From Axinella damicornis (Eukaryota; Porifera; Demospongiae; Axinellida; Axinellidae): DNA of 64,000 nucleotides. This document shows, one piece after another, positions 35,831 through 47,200 of the stretch. The notes beneath the pieces are model-generated. The model saw only the letters and a list, made by a program, of their open reading frames with translations, made no database searches and was not told the origin of the DNA. The number at the start of each line of letters is the position of its first letter. Positions within the stretch are counted from its first letter, which is position 1. A program made the position numbers and the translations under genes. Location of the stretch: the NCBI GenBank assembly GCA_963931865.1, contig OZ007508.1, forward strand, positions 11,778,781-11,842,780. The letters run 5' to 3'.

Positions 35831-36443
35831 TCTTTCTGAATTAAACTGCCTATGGGATGTAGTGGGGATGAGATAGCTAGCTACAACTTGCTCATTCACA
35901 AATAATTCTTTGCAGCTGTAGCTAGTCAATTTACCTTGGACTCATTGGACGCCCTGGCCTCCATGATCCATAATAATAATTATGACTCAGCAGACCTCGA
36001 CCATCACGGACTACCCACAGTCTAGACTCAGAGGCTGACAGAACTCAGACGCCGGCTGAGAGTAGCGTTTTGTTAGTAGACTACGCAGCGCCAGGTTCGT
36101 GTCTTTCGTCATAATAGCTACGCGTACTACTAATCGGCCCACGGAGGATCACTTCATGTCCACACTTTAGTACTCATCTGCCCTTCAATCAGGAACACAT
36201 AGCTATAGTTATCACAAACTGCAGCAGTACACATAGGATGGTTCTTCGCACTCAGAATGCACAGAGTTTGGTTCTTATGTAATACCGACTCGATTATCCA
36301 TGGTGAAACGCTTGGCAGCGTATCACGTCACCAAAATGCCGATAATAATGTCTCTCTCCATAATAATAACTTCATTGTCAACAAGACGTCTCCCATAGTC
36401 TTGAATTCAGTCTAGCTGGCTGGCGCTGTACAGTTTATTCGCG

Positions 36444-37316
36444 ATGGAAAGAGACAGCCGACCGTTCCGATTTCCAGACCTCCCCGCCCACCGGGGCGAT
36501 CATGATTTTAACCTCTTCCTCCCACCCGCCTATATGCTAGGCCCTACGGTTGGAGATGGCGAGTTCGCGACCGTCAGACTTGCATACGACCTCAGAAATG
36601 GAGATACAGTGGCCATTAAGTGCTTCAGCCCTCGGACCGGAGAATACAGGATGCTGGACGAACAGATCATCAGGGAAGTGGCTGGCCTGAAGGGCCTGGT
36701 GCACGAACACCTGGTACAACTACACGAAGTAATCATCCACGGACATCGGGTGTTCCTCGTCATGGAATACTGCCGACGCGGAGATCTCAGACAGTTGATC
36801 AACAGCGAAGGAGCACTGAGCGAAAACCAAGCCAGAGAGTTCTTTGGAGATCTGCTTCTTGGTGTGCGCAAGATGCACAGCATAAACCTCATGCACAGGG
36901 ACCTGAAACTGGAGAACATGCTTATTGATAACAAATTTAGACTGAAAATAGCAGATTTTGGCTGTGCCAGACGGCAGATAGCTAAACGATTGAACACTAT
37001 CACAGGCAGCTATGCCTATGGTGCCCCTGAGCTCTTTCGAGGAGACTATTATGATGGAAGGAAGACAGATGTGTGGAGCATGGGTGTGATTCTCTATGCG
37101 ATGCTGGTGGGGCGGCTACCATTCAGTGATAAAGGTGAAGTGCCGGAGTTGCTGGAAGAAAGAATGCAACCTCCACGACTTCCTATTGACCTGTCCTCCA
37201 AATGTGCTGATTTGATTCAACGAATGCTGAACTATGACCCTGCTGGAAGGTTATCTGTGGAAGAGGTGATGTGCCATCCATGGTTGATGCACAAAGATTT
37301 GAGGCAGGAGGAGTGA
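36444..37316 (+). CDS. Single-exon serine/threonine protein kinase, CAMK group, TSSK-like
   Basis: 290 residues, almost all kinase domain and no intron. Glycine loop VGDGEFATV (36-44), catalytic lysine in VAIK (K59), helix-C glutamate about E78, catalytic loop HRDLKLEN (151-158), DFG (171-173), activation segment ending APE (194-196) and TDVWSMGVILYAML (208-221). All catalytic residues are present, so it should be active. The HRDLKLEN loop and short lobes fit testis-specific kinases (TSSK) or a MARK/SNF1 relative. The intronless structure favours TSSK-like or a retrocopy. No UBA or regulatory tail follows. It is the intact member of the duplication; its 5' end is copied at 26182. Confidence 0.9.
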   Translation: MERDSRPFRFPDLPAHRGDHDFNLFLPPAYMLGPTVGDGEFATVRLAYDLRNGDTVAIKCFSPRTGEYRMLDEQIIREVAGLKGLVHEHLVQLHEVIIHGHRVFLVMEYCRRGDLRQLINSEGALSENQAREFFGDLLLGVRKMHSINLMHRDLKLENMLIDNKFRLKIADFGCARRQIAKRLNTITGSYAYGAPELFRGDYYDGRKTDVWSMGVILYAMLVGRLPFSDKGEVPELLEERMQPPRLPIDLSSKCADLIQRMLNYDPAGRLSVEEVMCHPWLMHKDLRQEE

Positions 37317-38235
37317 GAGCAGAAGTTGACAAACCGTGTATATTCAGCAGCAAGACAGCAAACAGTCATTTCCTGGTTGAATTTGGTCACTACAGAGTAG
37401 CCGACTTGCAAACTTTGCTCTTGTATGCAGTTAGCATGGTACTGCAATAAGATTGACTTTTTTGGTTTGTATTATCATGATCAGTAGTAAGAGACCATGT
37501 CAGTCTAGCCTTGTTCCCAGGCCCTGCCCATCTTTTCAAGTGACCAAAGGCTGGGCAGGTCTTGGGAACAAGACTAATGTCAGTCACCCATGTGATGTCA
37601 TCAGAGTAGTTGCTGCATGTACGTACTATAGCAATACATGTACAGTACAATCAGAACTCAACTAGCTAATGCGTAATAATTATAATACACAGAAGACTAA
37701 ACACACCGTTATGTCGGAACTGGAGCCTCCGAAGTACAATTGGGGACACTATAAACAGTGGACCTGAGGATCTGGGACCGGGGACCCAAGGATATCTTCA
37801 GCTGTTACGGGAGACAGAATGCAACTACATTGTACAAGCCAAAACTCAGTTATATCATTGCATGCAAGTCAGCTTGGCACAAATTGGAAGACATTTTCAG
37901 CATACAGCATTATCCTCTAGCTTGTCTTCATCACGTTTCCACTTCAGAACATAGCTAAATCAGACATTGGTCACCATCGAAAGCAAGACTGGTGACAGCC
38001 CCCCACCTCAATCCGCCAGTCGTGTTAGTTTATTTGATATTGCGCTTTGATAACAGCACCAGACAGATAGTTAATCAAAGTAAAATTAATATGGCCTATA
38101 CAATGGACAGAGAAGTTTTCTTGCTACAAAATCAAAGACCAACAGCTATGTGATCAGTACAAAGTACTACATGAGTGTAGTTAGTAGTACAGTATGCATC
38201 GATGAACAATAATAGTACTGTATTATAGAGGGATT
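37317..38235. other. Intergenic space between convergent kinase and SMC1A
   Basis: It contains the 71-bp hairpin described separately and no convincing gene. Confidence 0.5.
37506..37576. mobile_element. 71-bp hairpin MITE, TAGCCTCG family
   Basis: Arms TAGCCTTGTTCCCAGGCC and inverse. Perfect 9-bp duplication ATGTCAGTC at 37497-37505 and 37577-37585. Confidence 0.9.
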
Positions 38236-38241
38236 TTTATT
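38236..38241 (-). terminator. Poly(A) signal of SMC1A
   Basis: AATAAA on the minus strand begins 13 bp past the stop codon at 38254. It is very close, so the 3' UTR would be short. Confidence 0.5.
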
Positions 38242-38253
38242 GATCACGGAAGT

Positions 38254-41200
38254 CTAGTGTGGTTTAACTTTAGATGGTGAGCCAGCACTTGTGGTAGGTG
38301 GGTACAGTGTCAAGTCGTGGGTCAGCGTTCGGCTTACAGTACATTCCCCTCCGGCCTGGAGAATGACATCAAAAGAAAAAAATCATATGTACAGTGCCTC
38401 TAGCTCAAGTTCAATAATTGCAGGATGTGCCAGCTTTCACTCAGCAGGTCACACTATTATGTCATTAATTGGGGCGAGCATGAGCGAGCCCCACATAGAT
38501 GAGATTGCTGTAGATTTTCTAGTATGTATTGTACATTGTGCCAATCACTTCCCGCTCATATTTTGCGTGTTCTTGCATGATGTGTTAATTCAACTACCAC
38601 ACAGCAGATGACTGAGCAAGAGACTAGTCGGTGCAAGAGCGGCAGTAATTGAAGTTCCACACATGCACATCCTATGAGTAGACAAGTACTTTCGCTCACA
38701 CTCGCCCCACAATGCTCAGCATTCCACTAGTAATAATTACTAGTGGAATGCAGGACATTGGAGGGCGAGCCTGAGCGAAGTGCATATGTATGCATGTGCA
38801 GGGCATGCAAGGAGCAGTTGCAGTCACATGATTGTCATCAGAATGTGACCCGGCAATGAGCACAGAAATTATGGCACTCTTGAAACATACACTCGTGCAC
38901 ATCACAGCAACTGTGAGCCAGGTTAGCCTATAGCCTAGCAGCAATGTCACCGGCCATGGCGGTATGTGTAGGTCCACGCGCTGTCTCCATCTTTGTCAGT
39001 GTCGCCGAGGAGGAAGAATGTTCATGGTGCTCTAGCCAATGTCCACGAGTGGTCTCCGTCTTTGTTGTCACCATCGTTCGTCAAACAGGTAGCTAGATGG
39101 TTCGTCGAGTTCGTTGAATTTGAATATTATTGTGCACGTGCAAGTGAAATTCGCTGATTTAAAATTTACGGTAATTGCAAGATCCACCGGACAAGCAAAC
39201 ATTCGCAGAGCGCAATGAAGTCACGCTAGTGTGGGGCTCGCTCAGGCTCGCCCCATCCGTATCTTCAGTCCCTTCAGTTGCTGTTCCCTGTCTGTGTCTC
39301 CAGCACCAGGCAGCTCCAGTGCAACAGTCTTTAATTAACCCTTTAAGCCCCATTGACGTCTATAGGCGTCATTTAGACCCTATGCACTTGTAGGGTTTCT
39401 CGCCAGTCCAAAAAGAGACCAAAAAGTCTTCAGAGGGCCTAGGGACGACTTTAAGGCACGAACTCAAAAATTTGGTCAGATTTCGGCGCGCCTCCCCCAC
39501 TAAACGTACAAGCAGGGGGGTTTCGAAGGGGGGGCGGCAGCCCCCCCTTCGGCCTGTCGTGGGCGTTTTTTGATTTTAATGAGATTCATTGACCCGAGAA
39601 TTTTTGATTCTAATGATATTCATAGACCCCACCCAGGGCCTCAAGAAAACCTGCAAATTGGTGGTGTAAGGTGTGCCATCAGTCAGATCTGGCCCAAGTT
39701 TAGGGAAATGCTGGGCGAAAATCCGGCTGACATCCACCTTTGACCTCCGATTGCTGGCCTTGTGGGGGGTCATGAATATCATTAACGGTATTGCCAGAGG
39801 GGTCTCTCCATGTGTGCGGGCCCCACCAAGTTTGGCCGCTGAGGAGCGAATGCTGTGGGAGAGGAGTACCTACGAAAGTGGTGTGCGCTGAATGCATGAA
39901 AATGTGTTGTCTTGGTGGGAAGAATTCGGTGGTTAAAGGGTTAATGCTCTTTGCTATTGCACAAGCCTCTGTGCATCAAAAGTAGGGTATGAGCTATGCC
40001 AGACTATCACAACACAGTACGTAAGGATCAACAGCTTGTGAGACCACTGGAGATAGCAGACTGTTGTGCATCAAGCAAATACGAATGCCACAATGGGGAT
40101 GACAGCTCGCCACCGCAAGATTGAGGTCAAGTAAGACAAATATCGTGCACGTCAAGACTCTAGTCCTGCCCCACTTCCATTAAAAAGGTTGTGTGCGTCA
40201 CTAGTCTAGTCCCATCCCACGGACCTACCACTTCCATTACTCACAGACACACACAGATTCAAACATAACTACACAACATTGTGGGGGCGAGCCTGAGCGA
40301 GTGCATGTGCAGAACATGGAGACGTTTGACGAATGAATGGGCATAGCACAACCTGAGCTGGAAGACGTCTATAGCATGTGCAGTGCCCAATCGTACAGCA
40401 CACCATGTACTCTGTCCGCTAGCAGGCATGTATTCAAAATGAAATGTGAGTCAGCTGCAGGCCACTAGCTGAAGCAGCCTAGCAGGCACGTTATACATGG
40501 TCATATGCATGCTGCGCTCTAGCTAATATCCGGCGCTGTCTTTGTAGCCATGTGGTGCATGCCGCCAATCGACTGATCGAAGAGGCAGGTCTGCGGTCTC
40601 CGTCCTTGCTGAGGCCATCACAAAGAGATAGGCTTCCGAGTGGTCTCTGTCCCTAGCTGTTGTGGCCATCCAAGAGGTAACAACTGTTCATGATTCGTGT
40701 CCCAACTCATTTCGACTTATGGTTGTTGAGCACTTGTAAATATTGTCATGATGCAGAAACCTTTGATTATTTGCAGAAGTGTTTATTTACGGCACGATGT
40801 ACGCATACAGACAGACAGAGCTCACATACTACATGTCTATGTGGGGCTCGCTCAGGCTTGCACCAATGATGTGCACATGTAATACCAGGTGTGCTACGGC
40901 TATGCTTTTAGACTATGTCAGTCTTGCTACCACAATTGAGCACTGTGTGCATTTTAATACGGCACGGCCCACTTAGAAGTTGCAGGTCTGTTTTGCATAC
41001 TATAATAATCACAAACATTAATGCTTGCACAACAGTAAACCACCTTAATCTTCCTTTTATTTATTGACTTTTCAGCCATTACCTCGCAGTAAATGCCGAT
41101 CAGTGCATCAGCACGGCAGTAGAACTCCTCCTTCAGGGAGATCACAATGCACTGGAAACTGTGGGTTGTCTGCTGTATGATGTAGTTGGCCACCTGCATG

Positions 41201-44200
41201 CATGAAAACAGAATCAGAGGTTAGACTGTACAGTTACCATGCAGGCTGTAGATAGCCTCGTTCCCATACCCACACCCAGCTTTTCGTCGCTTGCAGTATG
41301 GAAAAGCGGGGAGAGCCTGGTACAATTTCTCACGTGAGTGACGTCATGGAACGGACCAATTAAACAAACGTGGGTGGCATGTAAACCACTAATAATGATT
41401 GATTTCACCCACGCATACTGGACTCTGAAGTGAGTACTTTCCGCAAAGGATTGCAGCACACAGTTGTGATTTTAACGCTCTTCACAAGGCAGTCAGTGAG
41501 AGGGAGTTATGTAATACAGTCAGGACACACACCAGTTTCACCAGACTGGCGAGCAATACATCTCTGAGAAATGAATTAGTACATGTACAACTCCTGAGGT
41601 AGTCAAAAAAGGTCACTTACAAAGAATGATGAAATCAGGGAGAAAACAATCAAAACTTTTGGGACAAGTCATCCATGGGCGCTCTCCAAGAACTTCAGTG
41701 AAGATTTTCCTCCGTTGGGTGAATCTGATTGTCAGCTACGTATTCATTCATAGGCGATCCATCATCTCTCCCTCCAGGATGTATTCTAATCTCTGTAGGG
41801 AACAGGTGGTATTCAACCTACCAACGTAGTGGCCTTGATATCAGCAAAGCGTATGGACCTGATGGGATTTCAATGCTCAAAGGGGCATCACACTCCATCA
41901 CCAGCTCCTTAACCAACTGTGTTTACATTACTCATGCAGCTGTGTGGTAGAGGTGGATGTAGTGCAAAGTCTTCAAGAAGAGCACATTATTCTATATGCC
42001 CAAGCAGAAGTTCAAATGGAGATGCTGCAGCAGATCTGTATTGAACAGGAAAACTGTTGTTGCCATGCTTTGTTAAGGGGTATACATAGGTAGGTAGCTC
42101 AGAGGAATTGTGCCCGAATGCAATGTGTTGCGATGTCCGTGTAGCAGTGGTTCCATATCTGAACCTTGACATTCTTAAACCCGGCAAGGCACAGAGGCGT
42201 GTATCAGTGGTTCCATATCTGAACCTTGACATTCTTAAACCCGGCAAGGCACAGAGGCGTGTATCAGTGGTTTCATATCTGAACCATGACATTCTTAAAC
42301 CCGGCAAGGCACAGAGGCGTATATCAGTGGTTCCATATCTGAACCTTGACATTCTTAAACCCGGCAAGGCACAGAGGCGTATATCAGTGGTTCCATATCT
42401 GAACCTTGACATTCTTAAACCCGGCAAGGCACAGAGGCGTATATCAGTGGTTCCATATCTGAACCTTGACATTCTTAAACCCGGCAAGGCACAGAGGCGT
42501 ATATCAGTGGTTCCATATCTGAACCTTGACATTCTTAAACCCGGCAAGGCACAGAGGCGTATATCAGTGGTTCCATATCTGAACCTTGACATTCTTAAAC
42601 CTGGCAAGGCACAGAGGCGTGTATCAGTGGTTCCATATCTGAACCTTGACATTCTTAAACCCGGCGAGTCACAGAGGTGTAAAAGACTGGTTCGTGAAAT
42701 CAAGAGTCACGAGTGAGAGACTGAAAGCTAGGTTGCAGGAGGAGATGAGAATCCCAGTTATCAGATGGTTGAGGCATGTTGTAGACCATCCCTTATTTGA
42801 ATTGCACAGTTGATTTATATTTTGAAGCAAGTATAGTCACATGACAGGTAATTTCTTGATTCACTAGTTACGTATACTCTGCTACCTTACCAGGTGGTAT
42901 CTGTGAACAAGTAGCAAAGAGGGAGAAGTTCTACAGACATTTTAAAGCTGTAATCGACACAGTTTCTGATGCTCCACGACCCTAGGAGGTCAAGATTACA
43001 ATGATAGTCATTGCTTGCAGTATACATGACGTTACTATTAACATTTTTATAAGTTCGCAACACAGAAGACATTATCACGCCGGTAGGAGTACATTTTGTA
43101 AGTAATGAGTGCACAGGAGGTACCATGGTATTCAGACAACACCACAAATCTCGTAGTTCTAGTCGAATCACAACCGTCAAAAATTTTATTTGCAGCGGAA
43201 GAGGGCGTGTCTCTCAATATGGCTGCCACGAGGCAGGTTTGAGAGTTGGTGTGTGAGAAGTCTCTCACCGAAGCAGTAGACACTCTTTTTCGTGAATACA
43301 ATACCAAGAGATGGTTTTGTCATCGCCTTTGGCACATCTTTTCATGTATTTATGGTGCTGTTGGGTGAAAAGCGGCTGACCACTTACCTGGGTGTTAGGC
43401 TCTGAGTGATGTCTCGACCTATCCAGGACAGCTGGTACTTGGGACAGTAGGTCTTAGGCCATTTGCTCTGTATATTAGTAATAATATGAAGTAGGAAATC
43501 CGCACGATCTGGTGGTGGAGAGAGTGGGGGCCGAGATTGGGTTGCAACTGAACAGTCAGAAATCTGAAATCATTTGTGCCAATCCTGACATCAAGGACTC
43601 TGCCCTACTTCCTGCCGGACCAAAATCCAGTTCATCATGCACACGTGGAAGAGTATGTTGACAGAGCACCCAGGTATGCAGTGATTTTTAGTATAGTAAA
43701 ATTTAATGTGTTAAGGTGGGGTACATACCCCTTTACGTTAGGTTACCTTCAACCATCGGGGGCCCCCGACGGTTAAAGGGGTATGTGCCGCTTAAGTTAC
43801 GTTAGGTTACCATTAACCATCGGGGGCCCCCCGATGGTTAAAGGTAACCTAACGTAAAGGGGTATGTGCCACCTTAATGATCCCACAACAGCTGGGGCCT
43901 GGCTAGTGGGCACCCCAGGCCCCCGCGGCCACAACTCCCCTAGCCGCTCCTCCTCCTTGAGTTCGCAGAGGTCCCGGTCCAGGTCTTCTTCACACCAGAG
44001 GTCTACCAGCTCCTCCTCCACCACCTCCTGGTCCCCGAGGTCCTCCAGCCGCTCCTCCTATTCTGCTCTCTCTCCCAGGGGCTCATGTGGTAGACCCAAT
44101 GAAGGCCACCCTGACACCCTCAGCGACAAGACCGACCAACTGAGGAAGATGGGGGGCAGACTGTTGCACTGGGAGCTGCCAGGTGTGCAGGTGGTAGGTG

Positions 44201-47200
44201 TGATCTGATGTTGCAGGCATGAGTGTATTTGGAAGCAAAGCCACCCTGTTGGGGTCTCCAATCGGTGATGTGTCCTCTATCTCTGACACCCTCAGCGACA
44301 AGGCTGAGGAAGATGGGGGACAGGCTCCAACATCAGAAGTTTATGCATGTATGGGCTAGCTAGGTATGGACTGGAAATGCGCCTAAATGTACACCTAGAC
44401 CATGCCAATCATCTTTATAGATGGTATGATGGCACATGATTTTATGCCTATTTCTCTATTGCAGTGTCATGGAGGCTATTTGCAGCAGCGAAACCAATGC
44501 GCAACTGAAAACCATGTTGAAGATGTTTCTCTCAGTGCTCTCTTTCTTATGGATGCAGCAAAAGCAGCTGGAACATCACATTAAAAATTCACTGTCCCAA
44601 GAACTACAGGGGAGAAATGATCAAATCAGCAGTTTCGGAATAGCAAAAGAGTGCTTCATGAGCAGAATGGCATCATGGCACTTACCGTAATTTGGGAAAG
44701 TTTCGTTGTTAAAATATTTTCGTAGACAGAGACGGCTACGAAAATTAAACGCACGAAAATATTTCGACAGCTAATTATTAAAACAACGATAATTTTACGG
44801 TACGAACTCTGATTGCGAAACAGTTCAACACTGTCAATTCGAAGCTACTTCAAGCTGAAGGACGGTCTTCCCGATCCCAGGGGGTCGTTATCTTCTTGTC
44901 TGCCCTCGCAGGCAATCGCTCTTGCGAACAAGGAAGTGGAGAAGGTGACGAGCGATACAGGCAAGCAGCGTGGTCAATACAGGAGGTGAGACGAACTATT
45001 TTTGAGCGTTGCGTGGCTCCCTCTCAGATATCAGCATTTCTCCAGCTGCTGCCTCCCATATTTCTTTGTACACATGGTAGCCTCGAATACAACAGACTGT
45101 TTCAAACTCCTCCATGCCAGATCGCTCGAATTTCTTGGCGTCGCAAATGTAGCTACACGTGTTAAAAATGTTTCGTGTTAAAAATTTTTCGTTGCCCGGA
45201 TGGGCTACGAAAAATTTTTAACACGAAAATATTTCGCATGAAATATTTTCAACTCGAATAATTCTCAATTTACGGTACATGTAAGGTTATAGTGCAATTA
45301 ACTGGTCAATGGGATTTCCTCGACCTGGCTGGCTTCTCTACATGGACTTGAGGAATGCCATACGATGGAGGATGAGCAACACATAATCCGTCATTGGAGA
45401 TGGTGGTTCCCTCGCTTTGTTGGAACAGACTGTAAGAACTACACAGCTGAATCTGTCTACCTGCTTGCAAACCTTGTTGCTATCTTTCCGAACATTATAT
45501 TGCCTATATTGGGTCCCACAATCGTACGGTGAACATAGAGGGAAACAGTGAAGGAAAACCTTGTGCAGGTGGTAGGTGTGATCTTTAGGTGTTGCAGGCA
45601 TGATGATTTGGAAGCAATGATGTTGCCATATCCTTATAGCTACTGAAGGGTTTCTTCGTGCTCAATAAAGGAGTGTTTGCTCTCCAAGTTGCGCTCAGTG
45701 CATATACGTACCAGTTGAATACATGCACCAAAAATTCATCGGCAACACTGAAAACTTTCGCTGTTTTTGAGACCTGAACACGAGTGATGAATTCACGCAA
45801 GTTACACAGTGACCTTGTCTGTGGTGGAGAGTCCCAGACCGTCATGAAAATAACATGAAGGCATTCCCACAGGAAGTAGATGTGAAGTGGTTGCTCTCAT
45901 CTCCTCAACACAAGGGTGGCTGTGATGTGATTGTGATGCTGCGACTTGTCTCTCCCAAGGTCGATGCACATCTGGCTTGTAGCTCTGAAATAACTGAATC
46001 CAGTGAAAAGTGTTCGATTGTGTTAGGCCCATCCACCACCTGATGCCCATGCTAAATAAGCAGACCCATCTGCTTAGAAAGCTCTTCACGTAGCAGCAAA
46101 GGATGAACACTTGACCTGTTGCACTTTTTTAACTTTAATCTCAAGAAGAACCTCTTTATCGGTTTGCAGTTGAGTGTTAACTTAATATTAATGTCAGACT
46201 GAGAAACAGCACTTGATCCTGGAATAACACCAATTGCGCCTGGAGTTGCCGACAGTAGCCTGATTCCGAAAATGTGTTTCTAATGTGATTGGCCAGCAGC
46301 TTTGCCATGTGGCTGGGGAAATGGTGCGAGGTTGATGACAGTTATGTAGGTCACACACTTGCAATGGCTCCATTTTTTGCATATGACATGAATTAATTAA
46401 CGGAACTTTCAGCCTCGCTCAAAATTCCGGTGAGTAAATTTCTGTGGATATTGTTCCAACTCTTTTCAAGTGCTTCATGGACATGTGACTTATTTTGCAG
46501 CTGGTCCTTCTATAGGGGCTTCACTGAATTGAGTCCTCGACCACTTACGTAACTGTATCTTTATCCATGATGTACTTGCATGCAACAACTTTTACACCCT
46601 CTTATACCTTGCTTTGTTCTAAATTTAGTACTTTGTGTAAGAGTTGGTCACTGCTTCTATTTTGGTACAATAACATCACTTGACTCAGCAGTGACTGGAC
46701 AGAGTGACTCATGGTTTAGTGTGCTGATTAAGTTTGAATGGCAGCTACATTTGCTCTATTAAAAAGTGCGTAGCTATACATCACTTACATAAAATGCATG
46801 GGCACGTTACATTCTTTGCAACATTCCAATTTTGCTCGCCACGTTGATTTGAAGTCTTTTACCAGACTTTATACCCTGACATCACTCACGTGAGGAATTG
46901 TACCAGGCCTCTCCCACTTAACCATACTGCAAGCAAAGAATAGCTGGGCAGGACCTGGGAACGAAGCTAGGCTGCAGATCCTGCAGTCTGCCTCACCATT
47001 CAAGATCTTAGAAAAGGCCAACAATAATACCATTACTCACTCACCCTATTGATGTTGGTGTTATCTAGGGCTGCATCAATCTCATCCAGAACAAAGAAAG
47101 GAGCAGGCTGATAGCTGCAGGGATCAATATAGTTCAATAATTCTCTACCCTTTCGGCTGTCACAGTATTCACCTAGATACAATTAGACGCAATACGCTGA

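Larger units (their letters stand above)
41253..46969 (+). mobile_element. 5.7-kb degenerate TIR transposon of the TAGCCTCG family
   Basis: The left terminus TAGCCTCGTTCCCATACC and the right terminus ending GGGAACGAAGCTA are inverted. Similarity runs inward about 95 bp through GTACAATT and CTCACGTGAGTGAYGTCA. Flanks are GGCTGTAGA (41244-41252) and GGCTGCAGA (46970-46978), a 9-bp duplication with one mismatch. At about 45385-45560 the plus strand contains [18 protein letters not shown] and RTVNIEG, which I read as a decayed DUF6589-type segment. The element also holds a 60-bp tandem array, palindromes, an RT fragment (43520-43620, [13 protein letters not shown]; related bits at 44110-44330) and a MITE at 44683-45277. 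It fills one SMC1A intron. Confidence 0.75.

Noticed and set aside
42108..42716. Over 200-codon frames on both strands as a repeat protein gene
   Set aside because: Openness follows from the 60-bp period. There is no flanking conserved domain, start context or splice support.
43797..44208. Ser/Arg-rich frame as an SR protein
   Set aside because: It lies in a degenerate transposon next to reverse transcriptase scraps ([14 protein letters not shown] matches the 60.7-kb element) and has no RNA-binding domain.
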